A stretch of DNA of 64,000 nucleotides. Source: Rhizobium mongolense USDA 1844. Its GTDB lineage: Bacteria; Pseudomonadota; Alphaproteobacteria; Rhizobiales; Rhizobiaceae. The notes under the pieces are model-generated. The model did not search any database. It was not told where the DNA came from and saw nothing but the letters and a program-made list of their open reading frames with translations. The position numbers were made by a program, and so were the translations under genes. Where the stretch lies: the NCBI RefSeq assembly GCF_000419765.1, contig NZ_ATTQ01000005.1, positions 124,001 to 188,000 of the forward strand, read 5' to 3'. Each line of letters begins with the position of its first letter. The stretch's first letter is position 1. This document shows, piece after piece, positions 34,708 to 44,500 of this stretch.

Positions 34708-34857
34708 ATGTTTACTCCAATCAAGAAAATCGCCCGCGCTCTTCGCGTTCCGAGCGTACAGGAACGTGAAATGGCATACCTCAACGGTTCGTATGACCGT
34801 ATCGATCTTGAATACCGTCAGCGTCAGGTTGACCGGGGCCTGTTCCGTAGCCGTTGA
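34708..34857 (+). CDS. DUF3563 small protein
   Basis: A 49-residue basic/polar protein starting MFTPIKKIARALRVPS and ending DRGLFRSR, with the MAYLNGSYDRIDLEYRQRQ motif of DUF3563. Codon use in this gene is biased to common codons, suggesting good expression. Its family has no known function. It stands alone between rsh and the DUF2062 gene with 164 bp upstream for its own promoter. Confidence 0.8.
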   Translation: MFTPIKKIARALRVPSVQEREMAYLNGSYDRIDLEYRQRQVDRGLFRSR

Positions 34858-35002
34858 TTGCGGTCTAAACTTCCAAGGGTGCGAGAGGGCGCCATGCATG
34901 ACGCGCGCCCTTCGGTGAAGAGCTTCGACGGCGGCTGAGGCGAGCCCCCTAGACGTTTGACTGCTCTTGTCATGGCGACGTGCGCTGCCCTAAATAGCCG
35001 CC

Positions 35003-35593
35003 ATGCTGTTTCGCCGTAGAAAACCTGCAGGATTTCGTGAAAGGACGCGAGAGTTGTTCTGGCCCCGCAAGGGCTTTCTGCGTCCGCTGCGCTATCTGAA
35101 GATGCGCATCCTGCGCCTGACGGCTTCGCCGCACGCCGTGGCAATGGGCGTTGCAGCCGGCGTCTTCGTATCCTGGACGCCGTTCATCGGCGTGCATTTC
35201 ATCATGGCCTTCGTGCTAGCCTATTTCCTCTCCGGAAACATGGTTGCTGCAGCGCTCGGTACGGCGGCCTTCGGCAATCCCCTCACATATCCCTTCATCT
35301 GGGCGGCCACCTGGGAAATCGGTCATCTGCTGCTCATGCGCGAGAATGCGATGACCGGGCAGTCCGTCGATCTGATGGAGCTTTTTCACAAGCTCCGTTT
35401 CACCGAGCTCTGGAAGCCGGTGCTCGAGCCCATGCTGATCGGCGCCATTCCTCCGGCCGCCATCAGCTCCGTTGTGCTTTATATTCTGACGTTCTACACC
35501 GTGAAGGGTTTTCAGGTCCGCCGCCGCGAGAGGCTGATGGAGCGGGCGCGCCTTCACCTTGCCCATCCCACGCAGGATATTCCGACTGTATGA
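35003..35593 (+). CDS. DUF2062 membrane protein
   Basis: A 196-residue protein with a DUF2062 domain: [57 protein letters not shown], and a C-terminal membrane segment ([17 protein letters not shown]). Several helices suggest an inner-membrane location. The family is often next to acpS/lepB in this lineage. Its stop is 25 bp before acpS, so it may lead the acpS-lepB-rnc-era operon. Function unknown. Confidence 0.88.
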   Translation: MLFRRRKPAGFRERTRELFWPRKGFLRPLRYLKMRILRLTASPHAVAMGVAAGVFVSWTPFIGVHFIMAFVLAYFLSGNMVAAALGTAAFGNPLTYPFIWAATWEIGHLLLMRENAMTGQSVDLMELFHKLRFTELWKPVLEPMLIGAIPPAAISSVVLYILTFYTVKGFQVRRRERLMERARLHLAHPTQDIPTV

Positions 35594-35618
35594 TTTCGTT
35601 TCGACAGAGAGGCATCGC

Positions 35619-36023
35619 ATGATCATCGGCATTGGCAGCGATCTGATCGACATCCGCCGTGTCGAAAAGTCGCTTGAGCGCTTCGGCGAGCGCTTCACCC
35701 ACCGTTGCTTCACCGAGATCGAGCGGGCGCGCTCCGACCGCCGTGCCAACCGCGCCGAATCCTATGCGAAGCGTTTCGCCGCCAAGGAAGCCTGTTCGAA
35801 GGCGCTCGGCACGGGCATGGCGCAGGGCGTTTTCTGGAAGGATCTGGGTGTTGTCAACCTGCCGAGCGGCAAGCCGACGATGCAACTGACGGGCGGCGCC
35901 GCTGTCGTGCTTCAGTCCATGCTGCCCGCCGGACACAGGGCGATGGTGCATTTGACGATAACCGATGATTACCCGCTCGCTCAGGCATTCGTGATCATTG
36001 AAGCCCTGCCGGAAAGCGCGTGA
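35619..36023 (+). CDS. acpS: Holo-acyl carrier protein synthase
   Basis: Transfers 4'-phosphopantetheine from CoA to apo-ACP, activating fatty-acid synthesis. The 134-residue product has the family signature [26 protein letters not shown] and [21 protein letters not shown] with the Mg-binding Asp and Glu. ATG 35619 (AGAGAGGC site) matches the family; earlier in-frame residues are the previous gene's end in another frame. It lies upstream of lepB. Confidence 0.97.
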   Translation: MIIGIGSDLIDIRRVEKSLERFGERFTHRCFTEIERARSDRRANRAESYAKRFAAKEACSKALGTGMAQGVFWKDLGVVNLPSGKPTMQLTGGAAVVLQSMLPAGHRAMVHLTITDDYPLAQAFVIIEALPESA

Positions 36024-36137
36024 GGAGCGGCGTGTCGTCGCTTTTAATGTTCGCGGCATTGCCGCCACCCGCCGAAGCCGCTAGAGAGAAGCAAACAGAG
36101 AATGCGCCGCTGCGGCGCCTTTAAGGAACAAGACTGC

Positions 36138-36881
36138 GTGTCCGAAAAAGCCGATACTAAGCCGAACGCCCTTTGGGAAAATATTAAAGTCATTATTCAG
36201 GCATTGTTGCTGGCGATGGTGATCCGGACGGTCTTCTTCCAGCCGTTCACGATTCCATCCGGTTCGATGATGCCGACCCTGCTCGTCGGCGACTACATCT
36301 TCGTCAACAAGTTCGCTTACGGCTATTCGAAATACTCGCTGCCTTTTTCGCCGAACCTTTTCGCCGGCCGCATCTTCGGCTCCGAGCCGAATCGCGGCGA
36401 TATCGTCGTCTTCCGCTTTCCGCCGAACCCGGACATCGACTACATCAAGCGCGTCGTCGGCCTGCCGGGCGACCATATCCAGGTGACGGATGGCGTGCTC
36501 CATATCAATGGCAAGCCGGTTCCGAAGGTGGCGGACGGCGCCTTTACCTCGGATTACAAGCTCGATCCGGGCGAAGACGTGCCGGTGTTCCGCGAAACGC
36601 TCGACAATGGCAAGACCTACGACACGCTGGACCAGTCGCCCGTTTCGCGCGGCGACAACACCCAGGATTTCGTCGTGCCGGAAGGCCATTACTTCATGAT
36701 GGGCGACAATCGCGACAATTCTCTCGACAGCCGTTTCGACGTCGGCTTCGTTCCGGCGGAAAACCTCGTCGGCCGCGCCAGCGTCATCTTCTTCTCGCTC
36801 GGCAACGACACGTCGTTCCGCGAAATCTGGAAATGGCCGACCAACATGCGGTGGGACCGCCTCTTCAAGGTTGTTGAATGA
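36138..36881 (+). CDS. lepB: Signal peptidase I
   Basis: Inner-membrane serine protease that removes signal peptides from exported proteins. The 247-residue product has an N-terminal membrane helix (VIIQALLLAMVIRTVFF), catalytic Ser43 in IPSGSMMPTL and general-base Lys in IDYIKRVVGLPGD, plus GDNRDNSLDSR near the C-terminus. The start is a GTG at 36138 with AAGGAAC upstream, matching the rhizobial N-terminus. Its stop overlaps the rnc start by 4 bp (ATGA). Confidence 0.96.
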   Translation: MSEKADTKPNALWENIKVIIQALLLAMVIRTVFFQPFTIPSGSMMPTLLVGDYIFVNKFAYGYSKYSLPFSPNLFAGRIFGSEPNRGDIVVFRFPPNPDIDYIKRVVGLPGDHIQVTDGVLHINGKPVPKVADGAFTSDYKLDPGEDVPVFRETLDNGKTYDTLDQSPVSRGDNTQDFVVPEGHYFMMGDNRDNSLDSRFDVGFVPAENLVGRASVIFFSLGNDTSFREIWKWPTNMRWDRLFKVVE

Positions 36882-37597
36882 GCAAAGTGCAGACGCTTTC
36901 GGCGGCGGACCGGACGAGGCTTGAAGCCTTGATCGGCCACGAGTTCGCCGGGAAGGAGCGCCTGGACCGGGCTTTGACGCATGCGAGCGCCCGCACGCAG
37001 AAGGGCGCCAATTACGAACGTCTGGAGTTCCTGGGCGACCGTGTGCTGGGCCTCTGCATCGCTGAACTGCTTTTTCGCACTTTTGGGACGGCTGGGGAGG
37101 GCGAGCTGTCGGTGCGCCTGAACCAGCTGGTCAGCGCCGAGACCTGCGCGGAAGTGGCCGACGAACTGGGTCTGCACCTCTTTGTCCGCACAGGCGCCGA
37201 CGTCAAGAAGCTTACCGGCAAGCGCATGATGAACGTGCGCGCCGATGTCGTCGAAAGCCTGATCGCGGCACTCTATCTCGACGGCGGTCTTGAGGTCGCC
37301 CGCCGCTTCATCCTGAAATACTGGGAAAAGCGGGCGACCCGCGCCGACGGCGCAAAGCGCGACGCCAAGACCGAACTGCAGGAATGGGCGCATGCGAAAT
37401 TCGGCGTCACGCCGCAATATCGGGTTGAAGAACGCACCGGGCCGGATCATGATCCGCGCTTCACGGTGACGGTGGAAGTCGTCGGCGTGAAGCCGGAAAC
37501 GGGCGTCGAGCGCTCGAAGCGTGCGGCCGAACAGGTCGCCGCAGCAAAGATGCTGGAACGCGAAGGCATTTGGCAGCAAGCCTCTGCCGGAAATTGA
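36878..37597 (+). CDS. rnc: Ribonuclease III
   Basis: Double-strand-specific endoribonuclease for rRNA maturation and antisense RNA turnover. The 239-residue product shows the signature YERLEFLGDRVLGLCIAELL (acidic catalytic residues), the second catalytic region RADVVESLIAALYLDGG, and a C-terminal dsRNA-binding domain from about residue 160 (AKTELQEWAHAKFG; KRAAEQVAAAKML). It overlaps lepB and precedes era by 7 bp, the classical lepB-rnc-era order. Confidence 0.97.
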   Translation: MSKVQTLSAADRTRLEALIGHEFAGKERLDRALTHASARTQKGANYERLEFLGDRVLGLCIAELLFRTFGTAGEGELSVRLNQLVSAETCAEVADELGLHLFVRTGADVKKLTGKRMMNVRADVVESLIAALYLDGGLEVARRFILKYWEKRATRADGAKRDAKTELQEWAHAKFGVTPQYRVEERTGPDHDPRFTVTVEVVGVKPETGVERSKRAAEQVAAAKMLEREGIWQQASAGN

Positions 37598-37604
37598 CAG
37601 GACA

Positions 37605-38546
37605 ATGACGGAAGAAAACGATATGGCGCATGAAGTCGCCGCTGAAACCAATGGCGAAACACATTCCGGCTTCGTCGCACTGATCGGCCCGACCAATGCC
37701 GGAAAATCGACCTTGGTAAACCGCCTTGTCGGTGCCAAGGTGTCGATCGTCAGCCACAAGGTGCAGACGACACGCGCCATTGTCCGCGGCATCGCGATCC
37801 ATGGCAATGCGCAGATCGTCTTCATGGATACACCCGGCATCTTCAAGCCGCGCCGCAGACTGGACCGCGCCATGGTCACGTCGGCCTGGGGCGGGGCCAA
37901 GGATGCCGATCTCATTGTGCTGCTGATTGACAGCGAGCGCGGCCTGCGCGGCGACGCGGAGGCGATCCTGGAAGGGCTCAAGGAGGTGCGGCAGCCGAAG
38001 ATACTCCTGCTCAACAAGATCGACCGCGTCAAGCGCGAAGACCTGTTGGCGCTGGCCGCTGCCGCGAACGAGAAGATCGCCTTCGAGCAGACCTTCATGA
38101 TCTCGGCGGAGAACGGCTCCGGCTGCGACGACGTCATGGATTATCTGGCGAAGACCCTGCCCCAGGGTCCATGGTACTATCCGGAAGATCAGATTTCCGA
38201 TCTGCCGATGCGCCAGCTCGCCGCCGAGATCACCCGCGAAAAGCTCTTCCTGCGTCTGCACCAGGAGCTTCCCTATTCGTCCCACGTCGAAACGGAAAAG
38301 TGGGAAGAGCGCAAGGACGGCTCGGTCCGTATCGAGCAGGTGATCTACGTCGAGCGCGACAGCCAGAAGAAGATCACGCTTGGCAAGGGTGGCGAGACGA
38401 TCAAGGCGATCTCCTCGGCATCCCGAAAGGAACTCGCCGAAATCCTTGAACAGCCGGTGCACCTGTTCCTGTTCGTCAAGGTTCGCGAGAACTGGGGCGA
38501 TGACCCGGAGCGGTTCCGGGAAATGGGGCTCGACTTTCCGCGTTGA
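37605..38546 (+). CDS. era: GTPase Era
   Basis: Essential GTPase that binds 16S rRNA and couples 30S assembly to growth. The 313-residue product has G1 ALIGPTNAGKSTLVNRLVG, G3 FMDTPGIFKP, G4 LLLNKIDRV, and a C-terminal KH domain (KKITLGKGGETIKAISSASRKEL). ATG 37605 has an AGG site five bases upstream; a second ATG at 37623 is possible. Operon with rnc. Confidence 0.96.
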   Translation: MTEENDMAHEVAAETNGETHSGFVALIGPTNAGKSTLVNRLVGAKVSIVSHKVQTTRAIVRGIAIHGNAQIVFMDTPGIFKPRRRLDRAMVTSAWGGAKDADLIVLLIDSERGLRGDAEAILEGLKEVRQPKILLLNKIDRVKREDLLALAAAANEKIAFEQTFMISAENGSGCDDVMDYLAKTLPQGPWYYPEDQISDLPMRQLAAEITREKLFLRLHQELPYSSHVETEKWEERKDGSVRIEQVIYVERDSQKKITLGKGGETIKAISSASRKELAEILEQPVHLFLFVKVRENWGDDPERFREMGLDFPR

Positions 38547-38827
38547 CCGATTGAAAAAGACCGGCTGGAATGGCTTGGCGGAACCAGGCGGCCGCCCATA
38601 AAATTTTGCGGCTATGTCTTTTTTGAATGCAAATCGGTCAAACAGAAAATAAGGTCGGTGATGCCACTTTTCCTCCGATTTTGCTTCTTATCGACAGAAA
38701 CGGAAAAGCGGCTCAGGTCGCATGGCTTATAGCCCGGAACCGGGCATAAGGGGGTACCAGAGGTAGAGATGCGGGTTAAGCAGGCGGTGTGCGCCGTAAA
38801 CGGCGTTCAGCGAAGGGCGCGGAGATC

Positions 38828-39205
38828 ATGAACGCAAGCCGTGTTCTGGTCCTTGAAGACAGTCTCATCATCGCGATGGAAGCGGAAGATATGCTCCGCG
38901 CCGTCGGCGTGGAGACCATCGATATCGCAAGCGGGCTTGATCAGGCGATGGATGCGGTGAAATCGGAAAGCTATGATTTCGCGCTGCTCGATGTCAATCT
39001 CGGCGAGGCGATGAGCTTCGGCTTTGCCCGGCATTTGAATGACACGGGCATCCCTTTCGGCTTCGTTAGCGGCTATTCCGACACGCGAGACTTCCCGCCG
39101 GACCTCCAGGATGTGCCGCTTCTCGTAAAGCCCTTCGACGAAGGTGCGATGCGCGAATTCCTCGAGAAGCTCTTTCCGAGTGCCGAATTGGACCCGGCTT
39201 CATGA
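38828..39205 (+). CDS. Single-domain response regulator
   Basis: A 125-residue CheY-like receiver: LVLEDSLIIAMEAEDMLRAVG with the acidic pocket, the phospho-acceptor Asp in DFALLDVNLGEAMS, GFVSGYSD in place of the switch Thr/Ser region, and the conserved Lys in VPLLVKPFDEGAM. No output domain. ATG 38828 has GGAG upstream. It lies between era and recO with a 281-bp leader, so it probably has its own promoter. A cognate kinase is not in the window. Confidence 0.9.
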   Translation: MNASRVLVLEDSLIIAMEAEDMLRAVGVETIDIASGLDQAMDAVKSESYDFALLDVNLGEAMSFGFARHLNDTGIPFGFVSGYSDTRDFPPDLQDVPLLVKPFDEGAMREFLEKLFPSAELDPAS

Positions 39206-39259
39206 CATAGCGCTGTGCTTGCTTTAGGATCAATTCCGCAAGCTTGAGGTTCGTTCGCC

Positions 39260-40033
39260 ATGCAGTGGCAGGATCATGCAATCATCCTTGGCGTCAAACG
39301 CCACGGCGAGACCAGCGTCATTGCCGAGGTAATGACGCGTGCTCGCGGCCGGCATCTCGGCCTGGTGCGTTCCGGCCGTTCGCGCGCGATGCAGCCGGTG
39401 CTGCAGCCCGGCAACGAGGTGGATGTCATCTGGCGCGCGCGCCTTGACGAGCATCTCGGCGAATTCCGCGTCGAGCCGCTGCGGCTGCGCGCAGCACAGC
39501 TCATGGAAACAGCCACCGCCGTCTATGGGGTGCAGGCGATGGGCGCTCTTTTGCGGCTTTTGCCGGAGCGCGACCCGCATCCGCATCTTTACGATGCGCT
39601 CGAGGTCATCCTCGACAATCTGCACAATCCGGCAGATGCCGGTGAACTCTTCGTCCGCTTCGAGCTCGCCGTCCTTAACGACCTTGGCTTCGGCCTTGAC
39701 CTTGCCGAATGCGCAGCAACCGGCGCGCGGACCGATCTTGCCTATGTCTCGCCGAAATCCGGCCGGGCGGTCAGCCGGTCAGCCGGTGCCCCCTGGGCGG
39801 ACAAGATGTTCGTGCTTCCGGGCTTTCTGCGCACCGACGGCAATGATGCCGCTGACTTCGACAGTCTGAGCGCGGCCTTTCGCCTGACGGGCTTTTTCCT
39901 TCATCGCCACGTCTACGAGCCGCGCGGCATCGAAGCGACTGCAGCCCGCGACGGCTTCATTCAGGCAGCCCTGAAGGCACTCAATTCGTCTCTTAGGGCC
40001 ACTCCTGCTGCGCCGGACGAGCTCTCGGCCTGA
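39260..40033 (+). CDS. recO: DNA repair protein RecO
   Basis: RecF-pathway mediator that anneals DNA and loads RecA. The 257-residue product has the N-terminal OB-fold ([29 protein letters not shown], then [11 protein letters not shown]) and a helical C-terminal domain ([25 protein letters not shown]). The [11 protein letters not shown] segment and length fit RecO; the zinc-binding cysteines of some homologues are mostly absent. A monocistronic unit between the response regulator and the aldo/keto reductase. Confidence 0.95.
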   Translation: MQWQDHAIILGVKRHGETSVIAEVMTRARGRHLGLVRSGRSRAMQPVLQPGNEVDVIWRARLDEHLGEFRVEPLRLRAAQLMETATAVYGVQAMGALLRLLPERDPHPHLYDALEVILDNLHNPADAGELFVRFELAVLNDLGFGLDLAECAATGARTDLAYVSPKSGRAVSRSAGAPWADKMFVLPGFLRTDGNDAADFDSLSAAFRLTGFFLHRHVYEPRGIEATAARDGFIQAALKALNSSLRATPAAPDELSA

Positions 40034-40131
40034 GGGTTGTTTTTCACTGCTGAAAAACATGCTGCGGAATTGGAGGTTTATCCGTTCCGGCGTCCTGCCT
40101 ATGTCTGCTCATCTTGCTTTGGAGGACTTTC

Positions 40132-41127
40132 ATGCTGACTAAGACAGATAATGCGACAACGATCACGCTCTGGAATGGCCGCGAAGTCCCGAGGCTCGGC
40201 ATGGGCTGCTGGGCGATCGGCGGGCCGTTCTTCGCAGGCGACGTGCCACTCGGCTGGGGGGAGGTCGACGATGACGAGTCGATCGAGGCCATTCATCGCG
40301 CCGTCGATCTCGGCATCCGCTTTTTCGACACGGCCTCGAACTATGGCGCCGGGCATTCGGAAGAAGTCGTTGGCCGCGCGATCGGCAATCGCGACGATAT
40401 CGTTATTGCCACGAAATTCGGCTTTGCCACCGACGAGAAAACGAAGCAGGCAACGGGCGCCTTTGCCGATCCGGCCTTCATCCGCAAATCGGCGGAAACG
40501 TCGCTGCGCCGGCTCAAGCGTGATCGGCTCGATCTCCTGCAGTTCCACCTGAACGATTTCCCGCTCGAAGCGTCGGACGACGTTTTCGATGTACTCGAGG
40601 CACTTAAGGCAGAGGGTAAGATCGACGCCTTCGGTTGGAGCACGGACTTCCCCGATCGCGCCGCCCGCCACGCAGGTTGCAAGGGTTTCGTATCCATACA
40701 GCACACGATGAATGTCTTCGAGCCGGTGCCGGCCATGGTCGATGTAATCGAGAAGAACGGCCTGCTGTCGATCAACCGCGGACCGCTGGCGATGGGGCTT
40801 TTGAGCGGCAAGTTCACGCCGGAGAAGACAGTCGGCGCCACGGATGTCCGCGCCACGAGCCTCGACTGGATGGTTTATTTCAAGGATGGGCGCATCGCGC
40901 CGGAATTCGCAGCCCGCCTGGAAGCCGTTCGCGACCTGCTGGCCACCGGCGGCCGCACGCTGACACAAGGTGCTCTTGCGTGGTTATGGGCACGCTCGCC
41001 GCGCACGCTGCCCATTCCCGGTTTCCGCACAGTCGCCCAGGTTGAGGAAAACGCCGGCGCTTTGGAAAAGGGACCGCTGCCACGGGATGTGATGGCACGG
41101 ATCGATGCAGCGCTAGCCGGCCGTTAA
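40132..41127 (+). CDS. Aldo/keto reductase
   Basis: A 331-residue NADPH-dependent aldo/keto reductase barrel. Visible are RLGMGCWAIGGPFF, GIRFFDTASNYGAGHSEEVVGRAI (catalytic Asp and Tyr), IVIATKFGF (catalytic Lys), RLDLLQFHLNDFPLE (His) and a C-terminal LPIPGFRTVAQVEENAGAL cofactor-binding segment. ATG 40132 follows TTGGAGG. The stop overlaps the convergent MOSC stop by 4 bp. Substrate unknown. Confidence 0.92.
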   Translation: MLTKTDNATTITLWNGREVPRLGMGCWAIGGPFFAGDVPLGWGEVDDDESIEAIHRAVDLGIRFFDTASNYGAGHSEEVVGRAIGNRDDIVIATKFGFATDEKTKQATGAFADPAFIRKSAETSLRRLKRDRLDLLQFHLNDFPLEASDDVFDVLEALKAEGKIDAFGWSTDFPDRAARHAGCKGFVSIQHTMNVFEPVPAMVDVIEKNGLLSINRGPLAMGLLSGKFTPEKTVGATDVRATSLDWMVYFKDGRIAPEFAARLEAVRDLLATGGRTLTQGALAWLWARSPRTLPIPGFRTVAQVEENAGALEKGPLPRDVMARIDAALAGR

Positions 41128-41981
41128 CCCGCCGCCCGCAACTTGAAAGCCCAGCCTTCCGGCCGTTCCTCGATGATGGTGACGGCATCGCCGATGGCGA
41201 TCCGGCCGGTGCTGCGCGGTACGGCATTCCAGCCGAAAATCGCGCCGCGCACGCGGCGGTCTGCCGACATGCGGATGCGGCCCATGGCGGGCATCGGGTT
41301 TGGCACCTCGCGCGAGCCCGTCAGTTGGTCCTGCGTCGTCATGATGCAGCGCGCGCAGGGTTTCACGAGATCGAGACGGATGCCGCTGATCTCGATTGCC
41401 GCCCAGCGGTCCTCCGGCCAGGCTTCGTCCGTATCGATAACGATGTTCGGCCGGAAGCGCTCCATGCCGACGCTGCCCTCCGCGTGCGAGGCGAGGTTGG
41501 CGTTGAGCGCTTTCAGCGAGCCGGTCGTCGTCACCAGGATCTGGTAGCCGTCCGCGAATGTCATGGGAGTCTCGCCGCCTGCCCATTCTGGATTGGCGAT
41601 GCGCTGCGCCTGGCTATCGAAAAAGACCAGCTTCACGTCCCGTCCGAGCCATTCGGAAAGCCGAGCATTGCTTTCGTCGTCGGCAACTGCGGCATTCACC
41701 AGGGATTTCCAGACCACGACATCCATGCGGCGGTCCGGCTGCGGCGGCGGGACGGCGATATCCGGCTTCCCCGTCATCGCCAGCCGGAAAGCCTCCGGCT
41801 CGGGCCGGACTTCGAGTCGGGCGAGTGCCGGCAATTCGCGTTGCGTGATGAAATGACCGTCAGGATCCGTCACCATCGCGCGCCGGTCGCCGGGAAGGCC
41901 GAAGGCGTCTACCGCCGAGAAAGGGATGGCGATGGCACGGGCGCTCTTGAGCGGATAGATAAACAGATCGCTGACGCGCAT
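41124..41981 (-). CDS. MOSC domain protein (YcbX-like)
   Basis: A 285-residue protein with an N-terminal MOSC_N beta-barrel domain (VSDLFIYPLKSARAIAIPFSAVDAFGLPGDRRAMV) and a C-terminal MOSC domain. The latter has the molybdenum-cofactor-type cysteine in LVKPCARCIMTTQDQLTG, NIVIDTD and GAIFGWNAVP. Lacking the 2Fe-2S ferredoxin tail of YcbX itself. Probably acts in N-hydroxylated compound reduction or molybdenum cofactor handling. Followed 9 bp upstream by the HD gene on the same strand. Confidence 0.88.
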   Translation of the reverse strand: MRVSDLFIYPLKSARAIAIPFSAVDAFGLPGDRRAMVTDPDGHFITQRELPALARLEVRPEPEAFRLAMTGKPDIAVPPPQPDRRMDVVVWKSLVNAAVADDESNARLSEWLGRDVKLVFFDSQAQRIANPEWAGGETPMTFADGYQILVTTTGSLKALNANLASHAEGSVGMERFRPNIVIDTDEAWPEDRWAAIEISGIRLDLVKPCARCIMTTQDQLTGSREVPNPMPAMGRIRMSADRRVRGAIFGWNAVPRSTGRIAIGDAVTIIEERPEGWAFKLRAAG

Positions 41982-41990
41982 TTCGTTCTC

Positions 41991-42635
41991 CTAAATCTCG
42001 TCCATGAATCCCGTGAGGAAGTCGCGCAGACGCTTGTCGCGTTCGGCGGCAAGGGCGCGACCCGCCACCGTCTGAAATCCCTCGGCAAGTTTGAACAGCT
42101 TTGTCTGGAAATGGTCAATGGCATAGCGCCGGTCGTCGAGGGGGCGACGTTCAGCTGCCGGATCGAATGGATCATAAAGGCCCGACGCCATGCGGCCGCC
42201 GATATAAAAACAGCGCGCCGCGCCCACCATGCCGATGGCGTCGAGGCGGTCGGCGTCTTGCAATATTCGCGCTTCCAGGGTTTCCGGCGTGATGTTGGCA
42301 GAAAAGCTGTGGGTGGTGATCGCATGCGCAACGGCCGCGATCTCATCTGCCGCCCAGCCCAGTTTTTTCAGGATGCCGGATGCCTTCTCTGCCGCGAGTG
42401 CCGAAGCTTTGGAGCGCAACGGTGAGCTCTTTTCGACCGCGACGCAGTCATGGAGCAGCACGGCGGCGGCTAGGATCCGACCGTTTCCGCCCTCTGTTGC
42501 GTGGATCCGCATCGCATTGCGGAAGACGCGCAGGATATGGGCAAGGTCATGCGACCCGTCATCGCCTTCCGTGGCGTAGGGAGTGAGTTTGGCCGCGAGA
42601 CTTTCAAAAGGAGAAAAGGCCTTGGCTTCGAACAT
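41991..42635 (-). CDS. HD-domain metal-dependent phosphohydrolase
   Basis: A 214-residue HD protein: DGSHDLAHILRVFRNAMRIH, AAVLLHDCVAVEK (the His-Asp pair) and DADRLDAIGMVG. The pattern is that of the YedJ-like HD superfamily, likely a nucleotide phosphohydrolase. ATG 42635 (MFEAKAFSPFESLA) is chosen; an upstream ATG at 42674 with GGAAGC is a real alternative and would add 13 residues. Ends 9 bp from the MOSC start, so the two may be cotranscribed. Confidence 0.85.
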   Translation of the reverse strand: MFEAKAFSPFESLAAKLTPYATEGDDGSHDLAHILRVFRNAMRIHATEGGNGRILAAAVLLHDCVAVEKSSPLRSKASALAAEKASGILKKLGWAADEIAAVAHAITTHSFSANITPETLEARILQDADRLDAIGMVGAARCFYIGGRMASGLYDPFDPAAERRPLDDRRYAIDHFQTKLFKLAEGFQTVAGRALAAERDKRLRDFLTGFMDEI

Positions 42636-42706
42636 GCCTGTCACCGGATTTTGGGAGTGCTGGGACTTTCGCATAAAGCTTCCGGACACGAGTCGCAATG
42701 AAGCTC

Positions 42707-44500
42707 TCAGCTCGCCTTCGCCATGGATCCGGAGCGTGATGCTGAAAGCAGCCGCGCGACGTCCGGGGCAGGTGCCGGCGGGCTGATGTAGTAGCCTTGA
42801 ATCTCGTCGCATTCCTCTCTTTCGAGCAGGCTCTTCTGTTCGGCCGTCTCGACGCCCTCGACGGTGACGCGCATGCCAAGCGCATCGCCGAGCAGGATGA
42901 TCGCGTGCATGATGGCATAGGCTTCCTTGTTTTCGGCGATTCCGCAGACGAATGATTTGTCGATCTTGATCTTGTCGAAGGGAAAGCTGCTCAGGTAGCT
43001 GAGCGACGAATAACCGGTGCCGAAATCATCCATGGAAATCCGGATGCCGCGCTCCTTCAGGGCATGAAGGATCGGCAGCGTATCGTCGAGATTTTCCATC
43101 AGCACGCTTTCGGTGATCTCCAGTTCGAGCCGCGCCGGGGATATCGCTGCCTCCGCAATCGCCTCATCGACATCGGCCAGCAGATCGCTGCTGGTGAACT
43201 GGATCGCCGAGACGTTGACGGCGATCTTGATGTCTTCCGGCCAGCATGCGGCCTCGCTGCACGCCGTTCTCAGGACCCAGCGCCCGATATCGACGACGAG
43301 GCCGACCTCTTCGGCAAGTGGGATGAACTCCATCGGCGGCACGCGGCCGCGCGTTGGATGGTTCCAGCGTACGAGGGCTTCGAAACCGCAAATGCGCTGC
43401 TGACGCAGGTCGTAGAGCGGCTGGTAATGCAGTTCGAATTCGTCGCTGTGTAATGCCAGCCGAAGGTCGGCTTCGAGCGCGTGGCGGGCCTGGATGCGGG
43501 ATGCCATCTCGCTCGTGAAGAAGCGCTCGTGCTTGCGTCCGTCCGCCTTGGCCTGCGAGAGCGCGACACCGGCGTTGCGGAGCAATACGTCGGTCTCGGC
43601 ACCGTCTTCGGGCGCGAGTGCAATTCCCATCGAGACGCTGAGCTCGATCTGCTTGTCGCCGCGAAAGAAGGGCTCGGAAAGCTCGCGGCGGATCTGGTCG
43701 GCAAGCGCCATGACATTCCACGGCTGCTGCCTTCCACGTTGAAGAATCGCGAATTCATCGGAGCCGAGGCGGGCCAGAATGTTCTCTCCGCTAGCCGATG
43801 CACGGATGCGTTCTGCAACCTGGCGAAGGATGGTGTCGCCGGTCGAAACGCCCATCGTATCGTTGATGGATTTGAAGCGGTCGAGGTTCAGGTGCACGAG
43901 CGCGATCTGCTCGTCCGGCGCGCGCTCGGAAAGGGCGGCATCGACCTGCTCGCGAAAACGGATGCGATTCGGCAGGCCGGTCAGCGGATCGTGATGCGCG
44001 AGGTGGGCGATCCGCTCGGCGGCCTTCCGCTCTTCGGTGACGTCGGAATGGATCGCGATATTGCTTCCATCCGGTAAGACGGTCACAACACTGACGATTA
44101 CGCGGCCGTCGTCCATCAGCCATTCGCGCCGGCGGATTTTACCTTGGCCGGGCGGCATCGCAGACGCCTCTTTGGAGCGGTAAGCGGATCGAACCGTCTT
44201 CCTCTCTTTTCCGGGGATCCTCGTGCTGAGAGCCCGCACAGAAACTCCAGCGACTGCCTGATCGGCGAAAAGACCGAAGAGCTGACGGAACCGGTCGTTG
44301 CAAAGGATCAGGCGCTGTGCCGAATCGAAGACGCTGAGACCGAGCGGCAGGTTATCGAGCACGAGGGCGAAAAGGGCATGGTTGCGGCCATGGCTTCGAT
44401 AGGTCTCGATGACCAGCGCCATGAGGCGCATCGCGTCGACTGAACCGTCGTTTTTTACGGCTTGGGTGCATTGCTGCCAAAAGAGCGTTTCAGCATCCAT
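42707..44500 (-). CDS. PAS-GGDEF-EAL protein (c-di-GMP turnover)
   Basis: A 597-residue protein starting MDAETLFWQQCTQ. A PAS-like sensor (LDNLPLGLSVFDSAQRLILCNDRFRQLFGL) is followed by a GGDEF domain (DPLTGLPNRIRFREQVDAAL) whose signature is GSDEF instead of GGDEF, and an EAL domain. EAL catalytic motifs are intact: FEALVRWNHP, VNVSAIQF, ELEITESVL, MDDFGTGYSSL, KIDKSF, VEGVET and IQGYY. There is no RxxD inhibitory site. It is probably a cytoplasmic c-di-GMP phosphodiesterase with a regulatory or weakly active cyclase domain. A start 17 codons upstream (44551) is possible. Confidence 0.9.
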   Translation of the reverse strand: MDAETLFWQQCTQAVKNDGSVDAMRLMALVIETYRSHGRNHALFALVLDNLPLGLSVFDSAQRLILCNDRFRQLFGLFADQAVAGVSVRALSTRIPGKERKTVRSAYRSKEASAMPPGQGKIRRREWLMDDGRVIVSVVTVLPDGSNIAIHSDVTEERKAAERIAHLAHHDPLTGLPNRIRFREQVDAALSERAPDEQIALVHLNLDRFKSINDTMGVSTGDTILRQVAERIRASASGENILARLGSDEFAILQRGRQQPWNVMALADQIRRELSEPFFRGDKQIELSVSMGIALAPEDGAETDVLLRNAGVALSQAKADGRKHERFFTSEMASRIQARHALEADLRLALHSDEFELHYQPLYDLRQQRICGFEALVRWNHPTRGRVPPMEFIPLAEEVGLVVDIGRWVLRTACSEAACWPEDIKIAVNVSAIQFTSSDLLADVDEAIAEAAISPARLELEITESVLMENLDDTLPILHALKERGIRISMDDFGTGYSSLSYLSSFPFDKIKIDKSFVCGIAENKEAYAIMHAIILLGDALGMRVTVEGVETAEQKSLLEREECDEIQGYYISPPAPAPDVARLLSASRSGSMAKAS

